Shown here: in pieces, positions 6,977 through 15,956 of the stretch | Layout: every line of letters starts with the position of its first letter | Position numbering within the stretch: the stretch's first letter is position 1 | Origin: Ruminiclostridium cellulolyticum H10 | GTDB taxonomy: Bacteria > Bacillota > Clostridia > Acetivibrionales > DSM-1351 | Direction of reading: 5' to 3' | Assembly: GCF_000022065.1 (NCBI RefSeq) | Contig: NC_011898.1 | Span: 3,351,501 to 3,415,500, forward strand | DNA: 64,000 nt | Made by a program: the position numbers and the translations under genes | Notes under the pieces: model-generated | What the model was told of the DNA's origin: nothing | Database searches by the model: none | The model's input: the letters and a program-made list of their open reading frames with translations, nothing else

Positions 6977-8560
6977 TTAGAATACCGTGCTATCCGTAAT
7001 AATTATTTCACCAAATATGGTAGAATCACCGTTGCCACTTAATGTGCTATTCGTAACAGGAACCATATTTATTCCAAAATTAGCTATTGCTCTACCTTTT
7101 AAAGCACAGTTGTCAGTAAAGATAATATTTATACCAGTGATTGTACCGCTGCTATAGTTCACTATGGCCCCACCACTAATACGAGCACTATTGTCTGTGA
7201 ACGTACCTGACATAACACTGGCTGCCCCTTGATTTGCTAAAGCTCCTCCATCACCAGCAGCACTGTTACTGATCAACATACTATTGTTAATTAAAGTTTT
7301 ACCATCGTTTACTAGAGCTCCACCGCTTTTATCTGCACTGTTGTTAGAAAGAGTACTGTTTATAATATTAACTATACCCGAAGCATAATTTCCTATTGCT
7401 CCTCCATAAACAGCGGTATTACCAGAGAATGTGCAATTTGTAATAATAGCTATATTAGAGATATTAGCTACAGCCCCTCCAGATCCGGTACATTTATTAC
7501 TTGAGAAAGTACTTCCTTGAATGGCTATATTCCCACTATTCCCCAAAGCTCCTCCGTACATACCGCCTCCGTTGTTGTTGAACATAGCATCAGTAATATT
7601 CGTTATACTATTGTTATGGATAGCACCACATACATATGCCGTGTTGTTTACAAACTTATCCCCGGCAATCTTAGCTGTTCCATCATTTAGTAAAGCCCCG
7701 CCATCATTTGCTCTATTGTCAGAAAACGTATTATTTGTAGTATTGATCGTGCCCATCATATTCCATATTGCTCCGCCTTTAGATGCGGTATTATCAAAGA
7801 ATGTATTATTTTCGATAATGGCTCTTCCGGCATAATTTACTATAGCTCCGCCAGAATCGGTACACTTATTATTTGAGAACGTACTTCCTCGAATTGTAAT
7901 ACTCCCATCATTCCCTAAAGCCCCTCCATTATCATTTGCACTATTGTTAATGAACATGGTATCCGTAATGTAAACGTCGCCAGAACTTGCGATAGCCCCA
8001 CCACTATTGGCACTGTTATTAAAAAACACACTATCTTTAATTTTGACTTCGCATAATGAGGGAGCCTCTATAGCACCGCCGGAAATAGATTTGTTATTGA
8101 AGAACTTACAACTTGAAATTGATAAAAAGCCACGATATCCGACGTTTATGGCTGCACCTCCCTCATAATCATTGCCTGTATTGTCATAGAACATACAGTT
8201 TGTCAAATGCAGTGTAGCACTTCCACTTTTAATTGCTCGATTTGATTTTGTCAAATAAACATTATTAATGTTTACAGTTATTCCAATTGCAATGTAAAAG
8301 ATAGTGGTTGAACAACTGATTGTCAATCTACCCTCAGCAGGACCATTAATAGTTAAACTTTTATCAATAACTATACCTTTACCGTTTAAATAAATTATAG
8401 CAGGCAGAATAGCACTACTAAAATCAATAGTGTCTCCTGACTTTGCATTGAGTACTGATTGACGAAGCGAGCCGGGCCCGTTATCATCGGAATTAGTGAC
8501 CGTAATTGTACTATTCTCCTCTTTTTCATTTTCAATATTATCATATAAATCGTCTGGCAT
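6977..8560 (-). CDS. right-handed beta-helix repeat protein (Pmp-like repeats)
   Basis: 527 residues. The N-terminus carries ITVTNSDDNGPGSLRQSVLNA, the usual cap of adhesin-like parallel beta-helix proteins. About 15 repeats of the type GGAI.N....I.N..F.NN.A follow, as in polymorphic outer-membrane and choice-of-anchor proteins. I see no signal peptide, membrane segment, LPXTG or S-layer motif. Either export uses another route, or it is a cytosolic or phage-like beta-helix. The start at 8560 is chosen for GAGGAG ten bases upstream. The longer frame to 8671 has no such site. It sits downstream of the sugar-nucleotide/glycosyltransferase genes on the same strand, across a terminator. A cell-surface role is an inference. 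Confidence 0.75.
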   Translation of the reverse strand: MPDDLYDNIENEKEENSTITVTNSDDNGPGSLRQSVLNAKSGDTIDFSSAILPAIIYLNGKGIVIDKSLTINGPAEGRLTISCSTTIFYIAIGITVNINNVYLTKSNRAIKSGSATLHLTNCMFYDNTGNDYEGGAAINVGYRGFLSISSCKFFNNKSISGGAIEAPSLCEVKIKDSVFFNNSANSGGAIASSGDVYITDTMFINNSANDNGGALGNDGSITIRGSTFSNNKCTDSGGAIVNYAGRAIIENNTFFDNTASKGGAIWNMMGTINTTNNTFSDNRANDGGALLNDGTAKIAGDKFVNNTAYVCGAIHNNSITNITDAMFNNNGGGMYGGALGNSGNIAIQGSTFSSNKCTGSGGAVANISNIAIITNCTFSGNTAVYGGAIGNYASGIVNIINSTLSNNSADKSGGALVNDGKTLINNSMLISNSAAGDGGALANQGAASVMSGTFTDNSARISGGAIVNYSSGTITGINIIFTDNCALKGRAIANFGINMVPVTNSTLSGNGDSTIFGEIIITDSTVF

Positions 8561-8767
8561 TTTACCTGATCTCCTCAACATAATATATTCAACGACTAGT
8601 CGGTAGTCAATTCTGATAATATTGTATGCATTATGTTTACATAATGTTACTAATTGCAATAATGTTGTCATTTAAAGTAATTCTTTTTTATTAATAGTAA
8701 ATTTATGACCTAATATTGGTATGATATAGTACACACAAAATCCTTATTCGAAAATTTAAGCCTTGTA

Positions 8768-8804
8768 TAAAAAGGACAAGTTGAATTTCTTCAACCTGCC
8801 CTTT
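8768..8804 (-). terminator. intrinsic terminator of the glycosyltransferase operon
   Basis: Minus strand: AAGGGCAGGTTGAA-GAAA-TTCAACTTGTCCTT followed by TTT. The stem is about 12 bp, 40 bases after the stop at 8846. It separates the glycosyltransferase operon from the beta-helix gene. Confidence 0.75.
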
Positions 8805-8845
8805 ATTCACCATTTACATAGTTTTTATGGTGCTAATATCCAAAT

Positions 8846-9829
8846 CTATATTAAATTCATATACTTTAGATACTTATCAACTACACATTCCAGAGAATAC
8901 CTCATTATAGGATGCTTCCTTACAGGTCGCTTCATTATAACTTCTACCATTTCATCCAGATCATATGGTGTATAAAGGTTATCACTATGGATGAATTCAG
9001 GGAAACACAAGTTTCGTGGTGCCACAGGAACTAAGTTCAGATATATTGCCTCAAGCATTGAATTTGGAAGCATATCTGAAATCGATGTTGTAACCGCAAT
9101 GGATGCCTTTGCCAGGTTTGTATGGTAAGTTTCCTTTACTGTGTTGTGTATAAATTCTATGCCTGAGTTATCCATTATATTAAGAAGGGCAGCTAAGGTC
9201 GTACTTTGTTTTGACAACTCTTCTCTGGAAGTACCAGACAAATGCTGTACTTTAAACCCTTTTGCAACAAGCCTCCTTGCCAATTCCACTTCTACCACAT
9301 GAAGTTTTTCTATGGTTAACCTTTGATTGAATATAACCAGATTATCGACTTTTTCTATGTGTTTAAATGGATCATAAATACTGTAATCAATCGGAAATCC
9401 TGTAACAGCAACCCTTCCTTGCAACTCAGGGTATGACTTTGTGAGTAACCGACTGCACCAATCTGATACTGCAAAAATCGTATCATATTGGTCAAGTCTG
9501 AATCTCTCATTGCACCAATCTGTGGTTCCCCATAAGTTTGCGGGTTCAAAAGGGTTTGCTGTTGCTCCTACGACTATTCCGTATTTTTTACCTGGCTTAT
9601 CTTTTAAAATTTCCATAGCGGGGGTCTGAGCCCATCCAAAAAACCAAACGTCATCCTTATTGCTATTTATACTGTTATAATAGTCAATAGGAGGGTTAGC
9701 GGTATACCAATCATACGGTGGAATTTCCACATATTCTATATGTCTTTTATTCAGCTCATTCCTCATTGCCCTTGTATAATTACCTGTCCAATTACCTTCG
9801 TTGTCAGTGTAACCCATAAAGTACAGCAT
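8846..9829 (-). CDS. GT-B type glycosyltransferase-like protein, paralogue 1
   Basis: 327 residues. The N-terminal half (MLYFMGYTDNEGNWTGNYTR) and the C-terminal half, with TTSISDMLPNSMLEAIYLNLVPVAP and a following NLYTPYDLDEMVEVI, fit the second Rossmann domain of GT-B glycosyltransferases, where a Glu near the nucleotide-sugar site is conserved. It aligns along its whole length with the upstream gene (VVTGFP, IFNQR, KLH..EV, TTSI.D.L..SMLEA). The two came from a duplication. Donor and acceptor are unknown. The neighbouring epimerase and UDP-sugar dehydrogenase suggest transfer of a modified hexose to a surface polymer. Confidence 0.7.
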   Translation of the reverse strand: MLYFMGYTDNEGNWTGNYTRAMRNELNKRHIEYVEIPPYDWYTANPPIDYYNSINSNKDDVWFFGWAQTPAMEILKDKPGKKYGIVVGATANPFEPANLWGTTDWCNERFRLDQYDTIFAVSDWCSRLLTKSYPELQGRVAVTGFPIDYSIYDPFKHIEKVDNLVIFNQRLTIEKLHVVEVELARRLVAKGFKVQHLSGTSREELSKQSTTLAALLNIMDNSGIEFIHNTVKETYHTNLAKASIAVTTSISDMLPNSMLEAIYLNLVPVAPRNLCFPEFIHSDNLYTPYDLDEMVEVIMKRPVRKHPIMRYSLECVVDKYLKYMNLI

Positions 9830-10806
9830 TATATCACCCCCATACTTTTCATGTATATTTCAAATACTCTTTCGGGAGCATATTTTTCCAAATCCACAGA
9901 TGTATTGCTACAGTTTTGTACTATATCTATTAATTGATCTTCATTATATGGCATATAAAGGTTCTTAGGATTAATATATTCTGAGAATGGACCGATATTG
10001 GGGGCCACCAGAATTGATCCTAGAGCTCCTGCTTCAAGCATACAAATTGATAGTGTATCTGCTATCGAAGTTGTTATTGTATACTTTGCTCTTGCAAGTT
10101 TCTCAAAATAGTCATCTTTTGTATTTGTAATCAGTACCTGTACCCCCATTTTTTCTGCTTCCTTAAGGAGAAATTTTGATTCTCTGTCCCACTGTATTCT
10201 TTCATATTCATTCTTTGAGCATATATGCAGAACCTTATAGCCTAAATCTATTAGTTTCTCACTTATGTAGACTTCTAATATATGAAGCTTATCCATATCA
10301 AATCTTTGATTAAAGACTATAGTTTTATCATCCTTCTCTATATTCCGGAATCTTTCCGCAAACTTTATATCAAACGGAAAGCCTGTAACTACTGTTTTAG
10401 CAGCTGCCACTGGATAGGATTTCTTCATAATGGAATAAGCCCAATTTGAATTTACAAATAATCCGTCATAGTAATAAAGTACAATACTTTCATTGAGCTG
10501 ATATCCATGTAACACTGCAGGTTCGTATAATGAAGCTTCCAAACCATGAATATGTGCATATTTCTTACCGGGTTTAAGAAACATGTAGTTAATAAGCGGA
10601 TTCTGAGCATATGAAAACAGCCAAAGATCATCACTTCTAGATTGAATTGAGTTTATTCTATCAAAATTGTTCTGTGATAAATAATCTTTGTCTATATTAA
10701 TCTCAGTAAATTCTATATTGTGAGAATGCAGGTATTGTCGCAGTGCTGTATTATACGTGGCATGGTAACCAAGTTCATTATCTGGATCTAGAATAAGGTA
10801 CAACAT
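9829..10806 (-). CDS. GT-B type glycosyltransferase-like protein, paralogue 2
   Basis: 325 residues, paralogous to the downstream gene and just overlapping it. It shares KKSYP, VVTGFPFD, IFNQRFDMDKLHILEVY and TTSIADTLSICMLEAG. The start at 10806 is preferred because GAGGTG lies nine bases before ATG, and the paralogue begins with the same MLYL/MLYF. The GTG at 10818 would overlap the ribosome binding site. The epimerase stop codon lies inside the same ribosome binding region, so translation is likely coupled. Confidence 0.7.
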   Translation of the reverse strand: MLYLILDPDNELGYHATYNTALRQYLHSHNIEFTEINIDKDYLSQNNFDRINSIQSRSDDLWLFSYAQNPLINYMFLKPGKKYAHIHGLEASLYEPAVLHGYQLNESIVLYYYDGLFVNSNWAYSIMKKSYPVAAAKTVVTGFPFDIKFAERFRNIEKDDKTIVFNQRFDMDKLHILEVYISEKLIDLGYKVLHICSKNEYERIQWDRESKFLLKEAEKMGVQVLITNTKDDYFEKLARAKYTITTSIADTLSICMLEAGALGSILVAPNIGPFSEYINPKNLYMPYNEDQLIDIVQNCSNTSVDLEKYAPERVFEIYMKSMGVI

Positions 10807-10807
10807 T

Positions 10808-11767
10808 TCAAATATCACCTCTTTGTTTTATTACCGATATTATTTTTAATAGTGCTTCGTCCAAAGAATACTTGGGGTTGTACCCAAGATTACACAACTT
10901 ACTAATATCAGGCTTGCGTTGCCTGGTTTCTTCGAAGTTATCACCAAATACCTTACTGAACGGTACAAATTCTACTGCGGATGATGAATTAGTCAAATTA
11001 ATTATCCTTTTTGCAAGTTCCAAAATACTTATTTCTTCTGTGCCCCCAATATTATATACTTCTCCGTCTTTTCCGTTTTCGATGATTATTTCAATGCCGT
11101 CTATAATATCATCAACATAACTAAAGGTTCTTGTATGTGTACCATCACCATATACCTGTATTGGTTCATTTTTAAGAGCACAACTAATAAAATTCGGAAC
11201 AACCATCCCGTAATGTTTTGATTGATTCGGCCCGATAACGTTAAACAGTCTGCAAATTTTCACCTTAGTACTATGCTCTCTATAATATGCGAGGCACATA
11301 TGCTCTTCGGCAAGTTTTGAAATAGAATACAACCAGCTGGATTTGCTACTGCAGCCTATAAGGCTGTCGGCTTCTTCATTGACAGGACTGGATACTATTT
11401 TCCCATATATTGCAGAAGAAGATGTAACAAGTACTTTTTTATTTAGCCTTGAAGCATGCTTCAAGATGTTTTCGGTTCCCTGACAGCTCAGCTTCAACCC
11501 GTCAATTCCATATAACATTGCCAATCTTACTCCAACAATTGATGCAAGATGAATTACATGATCGCAGTTTTCTATAAGTGAATTAATTAAATTTTCATCA
11601 TTCACACTTCCTTCGATAACATTTGCTCCTGTATTGCTGAGTCTTCCTTTCGGACTTGTAAAAAAGTTATCAAGAACCGTAACTTTATGTCCTTCAATTA
11701 ATAATCTCAAAGTTAAGTGAGAGCCTATAAACCCATTTCCACCTGTAATTAAGTATTTCACAACCAC
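10808..11767 (-). CDS. NAD-dependent epimerase/dehydratase (extended SDR)
   Basis: About 319 residues. The nucleotide-binding motif is GGNGFIGSH (9-17), the active-site Ser region TSSSAIYG (115-122) and the catalytic pair Tyr147/Lys151 in YSISK. This is the extended short-chain dehydrogenase layout of UDP-hexose 4-epimerases and UDP-glucuronate decarboxylases. It acts on a nucleotide sugar in the cytosol. The exact reaction cannot be told. Two GTG starts are possible: 11767 and 11761. AAGGGGG fits 11761 slightly better, giving the common MKYLITGG beginning. It is first in a three-gene leftward operon. Confidence 0.8.
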   Translation of the reverse strand: MVVKYLITGGNGFIGSHLTLRLLIEGHKVTVLDNFFTSPKGRLSNTGANVIEGSVNDENLINSLIENCDHVIHLASIVGVRLAMLYGIDGLKLSCQGTENILKHASRLNKKVLVTSSSAIYGKIVSSPVNEEADSLIGCSSKSSWLYSISKLAEEHMCLAYYREHSTKVKICRLFNVIGPNQSKHYGMVVPNFISCALKNEPIQVYGDGTHTRTFSYVDDIIDGIEIIIENGKDGEVYNIGGTEEISILELAKRIINLTNSSSAVEFVPFSKVFGDNFEETRQRKPDISKLCNLGYNPKYSLDEALLKIISVIKQRGDI

Positions 11768-11909
11768 AGCCCCCTTTTACATTCTCTAGGCATAATATGA
11801 TTGTAAATAAATTATGTTGCCAATCTTCTTAATAAATCTTTTTGATGGTAGCAAAAAATTTTTTTAACAATATTATGTCTATTAGGAATGTATTTTAAAG
11901 GAAAAATAA

Positions 11910-13196
11910 ATGAGTGATGATTTGAAACAAAAATTTAACAAGCAGGTTGGAATCATAGGATTGGGGTATGTGGGATTACCTCTTGCTATATTATGTGTAA
12001 TAAAAGGGTTCAATGTTATTGGTTTTGAAAAAGATAATAATAAACTAAGTCTTCTGCATCACGGAAAAAGCTATATAAGTGATATAAGTGATTTAATGGT
12101 CGAAACTGCCGTAAAGAACAATTTACTATATCCAACTCAGGATTTCAGTCTTATATCTAAATGTGATATCGTTATTGTTTGTGTGCCTACTCCTTTAGCT
12201 GAAGACAAAACTCCAAATTACTCATATTTATTTGATGCTATGGAAAGCATTGCTCATAATATGAAGCAAGGTCAATTGGTGATGACTGAGAGCACTATTG
12301 TTCCAACTACCTCAAGGAACGAAATTATTCCAATTTTACAGAAGAAAGGTTTTATAGCTGGAAAAAACTTTCATTTTTCGTTTTCACCGGAACGCATAGA
12401 TCCTGGGAACGATAAATTTAAAATCGATACAATTCCAAAACTGGTATCAGGATACACCGATGAATGCAGGGAATTAGCAGCGGACTTTTATACACAACTG
12501 GGACTAAAAGTTCACAAAGTTGCTTCTTTAGAGGTCGCAGAAATGGCAAAAATATTGGAGAACAGCTACAGGGATGTCAACATCGCTTTAGCAAATGAAC
12601 TGGCACAAGTGTGCAAACTATCAGGAATATCAATATGGGATGTTATTGAAGCTGCTGCGACAAAACCATTTGGTTTTTCCGCTTTTTACCCTGGGCCGGG
12701 TGTTGGTGGACACTGTATTCCCAAAGATTGTACTTTTTACACTTACCTTGCAGATAAATATGGGACGAGAGCAAAACTTGCAGAATGTGCCAGAGAAATA
12801 AACAATAATATGCCACATTATATAATATCCAGATTAGAAACCTTACTGACTAATAGTGGTAAATGTATAAATGGAAGTAATCTATTAATTCTCGGAGTAA
12901 CATATAAAAAAGATGTAAATGATATTCGGGAATCACCAGCTATTGAAATAATCAAGAAATTATCCGATATGGGTGCCCATATTGAATATCATGATCCTTA
13001 TATAAAAACCTTGGATGTCCATAATATAAAATTTTCATCAATCCAGTATGAAGACATTCTTAAATCTAAAGCTGATTGTATTCTGCTGGCTGTTGGGCAT
13101 TCATGTTATAAAGGACTTGATTTTTCTGGCGTTGCACTGCTGTTTAACGCCGCAAATAATTCAGTTGGTTCTTCAAATAACACTGAAATTTTGTAA
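11910..13196 (+). CDS. UDP-N-acetyl-hexosamine 6-dehydrogenase family protein
   Basis: 428 residues. NAD-binding GLGYVGLPLA at 17-26, FSPERIDPGN at 158-167, and the catalytic cysteine (Cys269) in PGPGVGGHCIPKD. FSPERxxPG and GGHCIP are typical of the WecC/WbpA branch of nucleotide-sugar dehydrogenases, which oxidise C6 of UDP-GlcNAc or UDP-ManNAc to the uronic acid with two NAD+. AAAGGA precedes the ATG. It is divergent from the epimerase-glycosyltransferase operon and probably supplies an acidic sugar for the same surface glycan. UDP-glucose as substrate is less likely but not excluded. Confidence 0.85.
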   Translation: MSDDLKQKFNKQVGIIGLGYVGLPLAILCVIKGFNVIGFEKDNNKLSLLHHGKSYISDISDLMVETAVKNNLLYPTQDFSLISKCDIVIVCVPTPLAEDKTPNYSYLFDAMESIAHNMKQGQLVMTESTIVPTTSRNEIIPILQKKGFIAGKNFHFSFSPERIDPGNDKFKIDTIPKLVSGYTDECRELAADFYTQLGLKVHKVASLEVAEMAKILENSYRDVNIALANELAQVCKLSGISIWDVIEAAATKPFGFSAFYPGPGVGGHCIPKDCTFYTYLADKYGTRAKLAECAREINNNMPHYIISRLETLLTNSGKCINGSNLLILGVTYKKDVNDIRESPAIEIIKKLSDMGAHIEYHDPYIKTLDVHNIKFSSIQYEDILKSKADCILLAVGHSCYKGLDFSGVALLFNAANNSVGSSNNTEIL

Positions 13197-13254
13197 TCAC
13201 TTTTAGTTAATTTTATTCTGTTCTTAACAGTTATTAAGTAATATACTGTGCCCT

Positions 13255-13310
13255 AAAGGATGATATATCCACTATAATTTAGCCCATTCACTTTATCATC
13301 CTTTGAATTT
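13255..13310 (+). terminator. intrinsic terminator of the UDP-sugar dehydrogenase gene
   Basis: AAAGGATGATA (13255-13265) and TATCATCCTTT (13294-13304) form an 11-bp stem with a long loop, followed by GAATTTTTATTT. It lies 60 bases after the stop codon. Confidence 0.65.
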
Positions 13311-13477
13311 TTATTTAAATTACGGATAAAGCTTTTAGGTTAGTTTTTTTATTTTTAAAGTTCTTATTTATAATTAATTTGCTTATCTATTTTTACTATA
13401 CTATACATTTGCCATTTAACTTACTTTCTCAAAAAATTTATTGTCATCAAATAATCGTTCTCTTTTACCAATCACTC

Positions 13478-13577
13478 TCCTTTGCATCTATAAACCCATC
13501 AAAAAAAGAGCTCAAAACGCAGGCCATTCTAGGCCGGTTTTTGCCCTTATTTTCATAAAAAACCACTATATATTGTG
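13478..13577 (+). repeat. 100-bp dispersed repeat, copy 2
   Basis: Second copy of the sequence at 4461-4560, in direct orientation. It keeps a possible hairpin: AAAAC and GGCC on the left pair with GGCC and GTTTT on the right, the latter followed by T. This looks like the less decayed copy. The two copies enclose about 9 kb with the sugar cluster. Confidence 0.85.
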
Positions 13578-13804
13578 TTTGAATCGTCTATTCTTCGTTT
13601 TTATCCACTAGCTGCATCCATATTATGCTCTCGACGTGGCTCGAGTTGATGGCATTGATGTCATATTACTTTGCCCGTCTGTGGAAACATATCAGCAGCA
13701 TTTTTGGAACTATCGGTAGACGGGAACATATCCAGCGGTTTTTGACCATTTTAAGAAATTTCGGTATGAGAGAACCTATCAATGGAATTCTCAACACCAG
13801 CCTT

Positions 13805-14581
13805 TTAGAGATTAAGGGAAGACTCTATAGACTTCTTCATATTATTAACGAGTTCAGTCACCTCAGAATCCATTCCTTTCCACTTATCAATATACCCTCC
13901 TAGATAAGCCTTTCTTGCTTTGTCAAGTAAAATGGCATGCTCATAAGGTAATTGAGGTATTGCCCATTCAGCTGCCAGATCTTTTGATCTGATTTCACCA
14001 GTAGATGCTGTCACCCACATTCTGGCTAAAGTTAAAATCACATTGCGTTCGTCACCTTTAATGCTAGTTATCAACCCGGGCAACGATTCTTTAATTGCTT
14101 TTCGAATATCTGTCATCGGCACAGGCTCAATTACTTCTGTTGCCTTTGGTCCCAAAAGGTTAATACTATTTTTTCTTAGTTGTGCTAAAAGTATTGCTAA
14201 ATCCGGATCATAAGTCGGCTCAGGAATATCTCCCTTTTCAAACTGCTCTCTTAGCCACTCGCCGTACATAAATTCATATCTGGGAGGAAAATGCCAAGGA
14301 ATAATATCTTTTTGATTAATGACTGTAACTTCAAGAGGTCTCATATCTTTTGTGTTTCCTATTTTCCCAGATATAAGCATTAGTCTGTCTGTAAGATCTC
14401 TTCGAGTTCTTTCAGATAAACTACGATTTATTACAACCAAAATATCTACATCGCTATTAATGCGTAATCCTCCCATAACAGCAGAACCGTACAAATATAT
14501 ACCCACTAATATACTATCGAGTAGCTCCTCTATAATTTTCGATGCTTGAATTGCTTCTTTCGGTATTTCTTTGTTATTCAT
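13805..14581 (-). CDS. ANT(9)/AadA-like aminoglycoside nucleotidyltransferase
   Basis: 258 residues. The polymerase-beta nucleotidyltransferase motif is YGSAVMGGLRINSDVDILVV, with Gly32-Ser33 and the metal-binding Asp44/Asp46. A helical C-terminal domain (DUF4111 type) includes LARMWVTASTGEIRSKDLAAEWA, as in spectinomycin/streptomycin adenylyltransferases. The product would transfer AMP to a hydroxyl of the drug. Resistance is inferred from family only. The start at 14581 is chosen because ANT(9) proteins begin at the same point before the IPKEAIQ helix. AAAGGAG lies 14 bases upstream, rather far, so the upstream ATG at 14623 is possible. Confidence 0.75.
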   Translation of the reverse strand: MNNKEIPKEAIQASKIIEELLDSILVGIYLYGSAVMGGLRINSDVDILVVINRSLSERTRRDLTDRLMLISGKIGNTKDMRPLEVTVINQKDIIPWHFPPRYEFMYGEWLREQFEKGDIPEPTYDPDLAILLAQLRKNSINLLGPKATEVIEPVPMTDIRKAIKESLPGLITSIKGDERNVILTLARMWVTASTGEIRSKDLAAEWAIPQLPYEHAILLDKARKAYLGGYIDKWKGMDSEVTELVNNMKKSIESSLNL

Positions 14582-14695
14582 ATTCTCGACTGCGAGCTCC
14601 TTTCGCGCAAACTTTCTGGGCATCCCGACACATATCTCGAGACCTTTATGGATGTAATTGGGGATGATTCCTTGGACTTATCCCGTACATTTAAA

Positions 14696-15916
14696 TTAAA
14701 ACTGGTTTATTTTAGAAGATTTTACTGCTTTCAAAAAATCCTCAGGTGCTTCTGCAAATTGCAGCTTTTCAAAATCTTTTTGCGGCATATGTTCTTTTAG
14801 AATGGTTAAACATTCCTCCAAATCATTTTTTCTATATCCGATTATTGGGTCTGTTAAAAAAGCAAATCCAAAATCAGAATACAATTTTATTGCACGAAAG
14901 CTGGATGGTTGTGTATGAAGAAATACCGGATAGTCATTCTCTTTAATACTTCTCATAACAATGGAAAGTAAAGCTCTACCAATGCCTGATCCTTCATAGT
15001 TTTTCCGGACTTTAAACCAATGTATTGTAGAAATTTTTTCATATGCCTTCCACGCAAAGCACGTCCCTATAGGAGTATCATTTTTATCACAAACAAATAA
15101 ACACTTCTGAAAAAATAAATCTTCTTTACTTCCGTATACATCATTAAAGTATTCCGTCATAAACCCATTATATTCTTTGGCAGATTTCACATCGTCAAAC
15201 GGCATCTCTTTCCATATATCCAGTTCATCTCTTCTACATGTTCTAACATGATACTCATCTGACAACTCAGAAATGGCATTGGAATTTAATGCTTTGCACA
15301 TCATAAAAAGATTTTTTTCAGGAATCCCATTTTCTAAATTCAAACTAGCTCGTTCCATGATTTTCTGTATTATGGACGTTTTGGCGTCCGCATAGTGTTG
15401 AACATGCCTCCATTTATTCTTTGCCAAGTTTCGCTTAACTTGTGCATATTTGTCTCGATCAGCATCATTAGTCCGCAACCAATCTCGAAAACGTAACATT
15501 CTATCAATCTCTGATGTGCCCGAACTGAACACATGCAGATTGATGTCGGTATCGGGTCCTTTGAACAGGCGGTGTTCGAACCACTCGGGTTCCCGAATCC
15601 GCAATATATAGCCAGCTGATTCCAATGCCGGAACATAGGATAGCTCGTCGGCAGAGTCCTTCACAACCAGCAGCATATCAATTATTGGTTTGGCACAAAG
15701 CCCCGGTACCGAGGTCGAGCCTACATGTTCAATCTGCAAGGCTTTGTTGCCGAGTACTGAACGAATCCGGTTCGCTTCCTGTTCAAACAAATCAGACCAA
15801 CTCGGATCGTATTCGACAAGAGTAATCGGTGCATTGTGCGGCTTAAGTTCAGCAACCATGTTTTTTTGCAGCTCTTCATCACTCCTTGGTGTGGAGTTAT
15901 TTTCAGATAGCATCAT
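14696..15916 (-). CDS. GrpB (UPF0157) - GNAT acetyltransferase fusion
   Basis: 406 residues with two domains. Residues 28-190 are a GrpB/UPF0157 domain, a nucleotidyltransferase-like fold, with IEHVGSTSVPGLCAKPIIDM (62-81) and DINLHVF. Residues 205-375 are a GNAT domain with the acetyl-CoA loop motif RKNYEGSGIGRA (304-315). The GNAT part begins with a stretch (KNLFMMCKALN) that looks like the start of a free-standing acetyltransferase, so the protein probably arose by fusing adjacent genes. AAAGGAG precedes the ATG by six bases. Neighbours are nucleotidyltransferases and a methyltransferase. Substrates are unknown, and small-molecule or drug modification is a guess from context. Confidence 0.8.
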   Translation of the reverse strand: MMLSENNSTPRSDEELQKNMVAELKPHNAPITLVEYDPSWSDLFEQEANRIRSVLGNKALQIEHVGSTSVPGLCAKPIIDMLLVVKDSADELSYVPALESAGYILRIREPEWFEHRLFKGPDTDINLHVFSSGTSEIDRMLRFRDWLRTNDADRDKYAQVKRNLAKNKWRHVQHYADAKTSIIQKIMERASLNLENGIPEKNLFMMCKALNSNAISELSDEYHVRTCRRDELDIWKEMPFDDVKSAKEYNGFMTEYFNDVYGSKEDLFFQKCLFVCDKNDTPIGTCFAWKAYEKISTIHWFKVRKNYEGSGIGRALLSIVMRSIKENDYPVFLHTQPSSFRAIKLYSDFGFAFLTDPIIGYRKNDLEECLTILKEHMPQKDFEKLQFAEAPEDFLKAVKSSKINQF

Positions 15917-15956
15917 ATCGCACTCCTTTGCTGTTTATGTTGCGGGTGTTTCAATT

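Larger units (their letters stand above)
13197..13804. other. intergenic region: terminator, repeat copy and gene relic
   Basis: It holds a terminator (13255-13310), the second 100-bp repeat (13478-13577) and, from about 13600 to 13800, a plus-strand relic that reads VARVDGIDVILLCPSVETYQQ in one frame and VFDHFKKFRYERTYQW in another. This suggests a decayed gene. Part of it matches 6021-6078 in inverse orientation. I cannot name the lost gene. Confidence 0.5.

Noticed and set aside
13625-13903. 92-codon plus-strand open frame before the ANT(9)-like gene
   Set aside because: Its 3' part is antisense to the real gene and the 5' part is a relic whose better reading lies in other frames.
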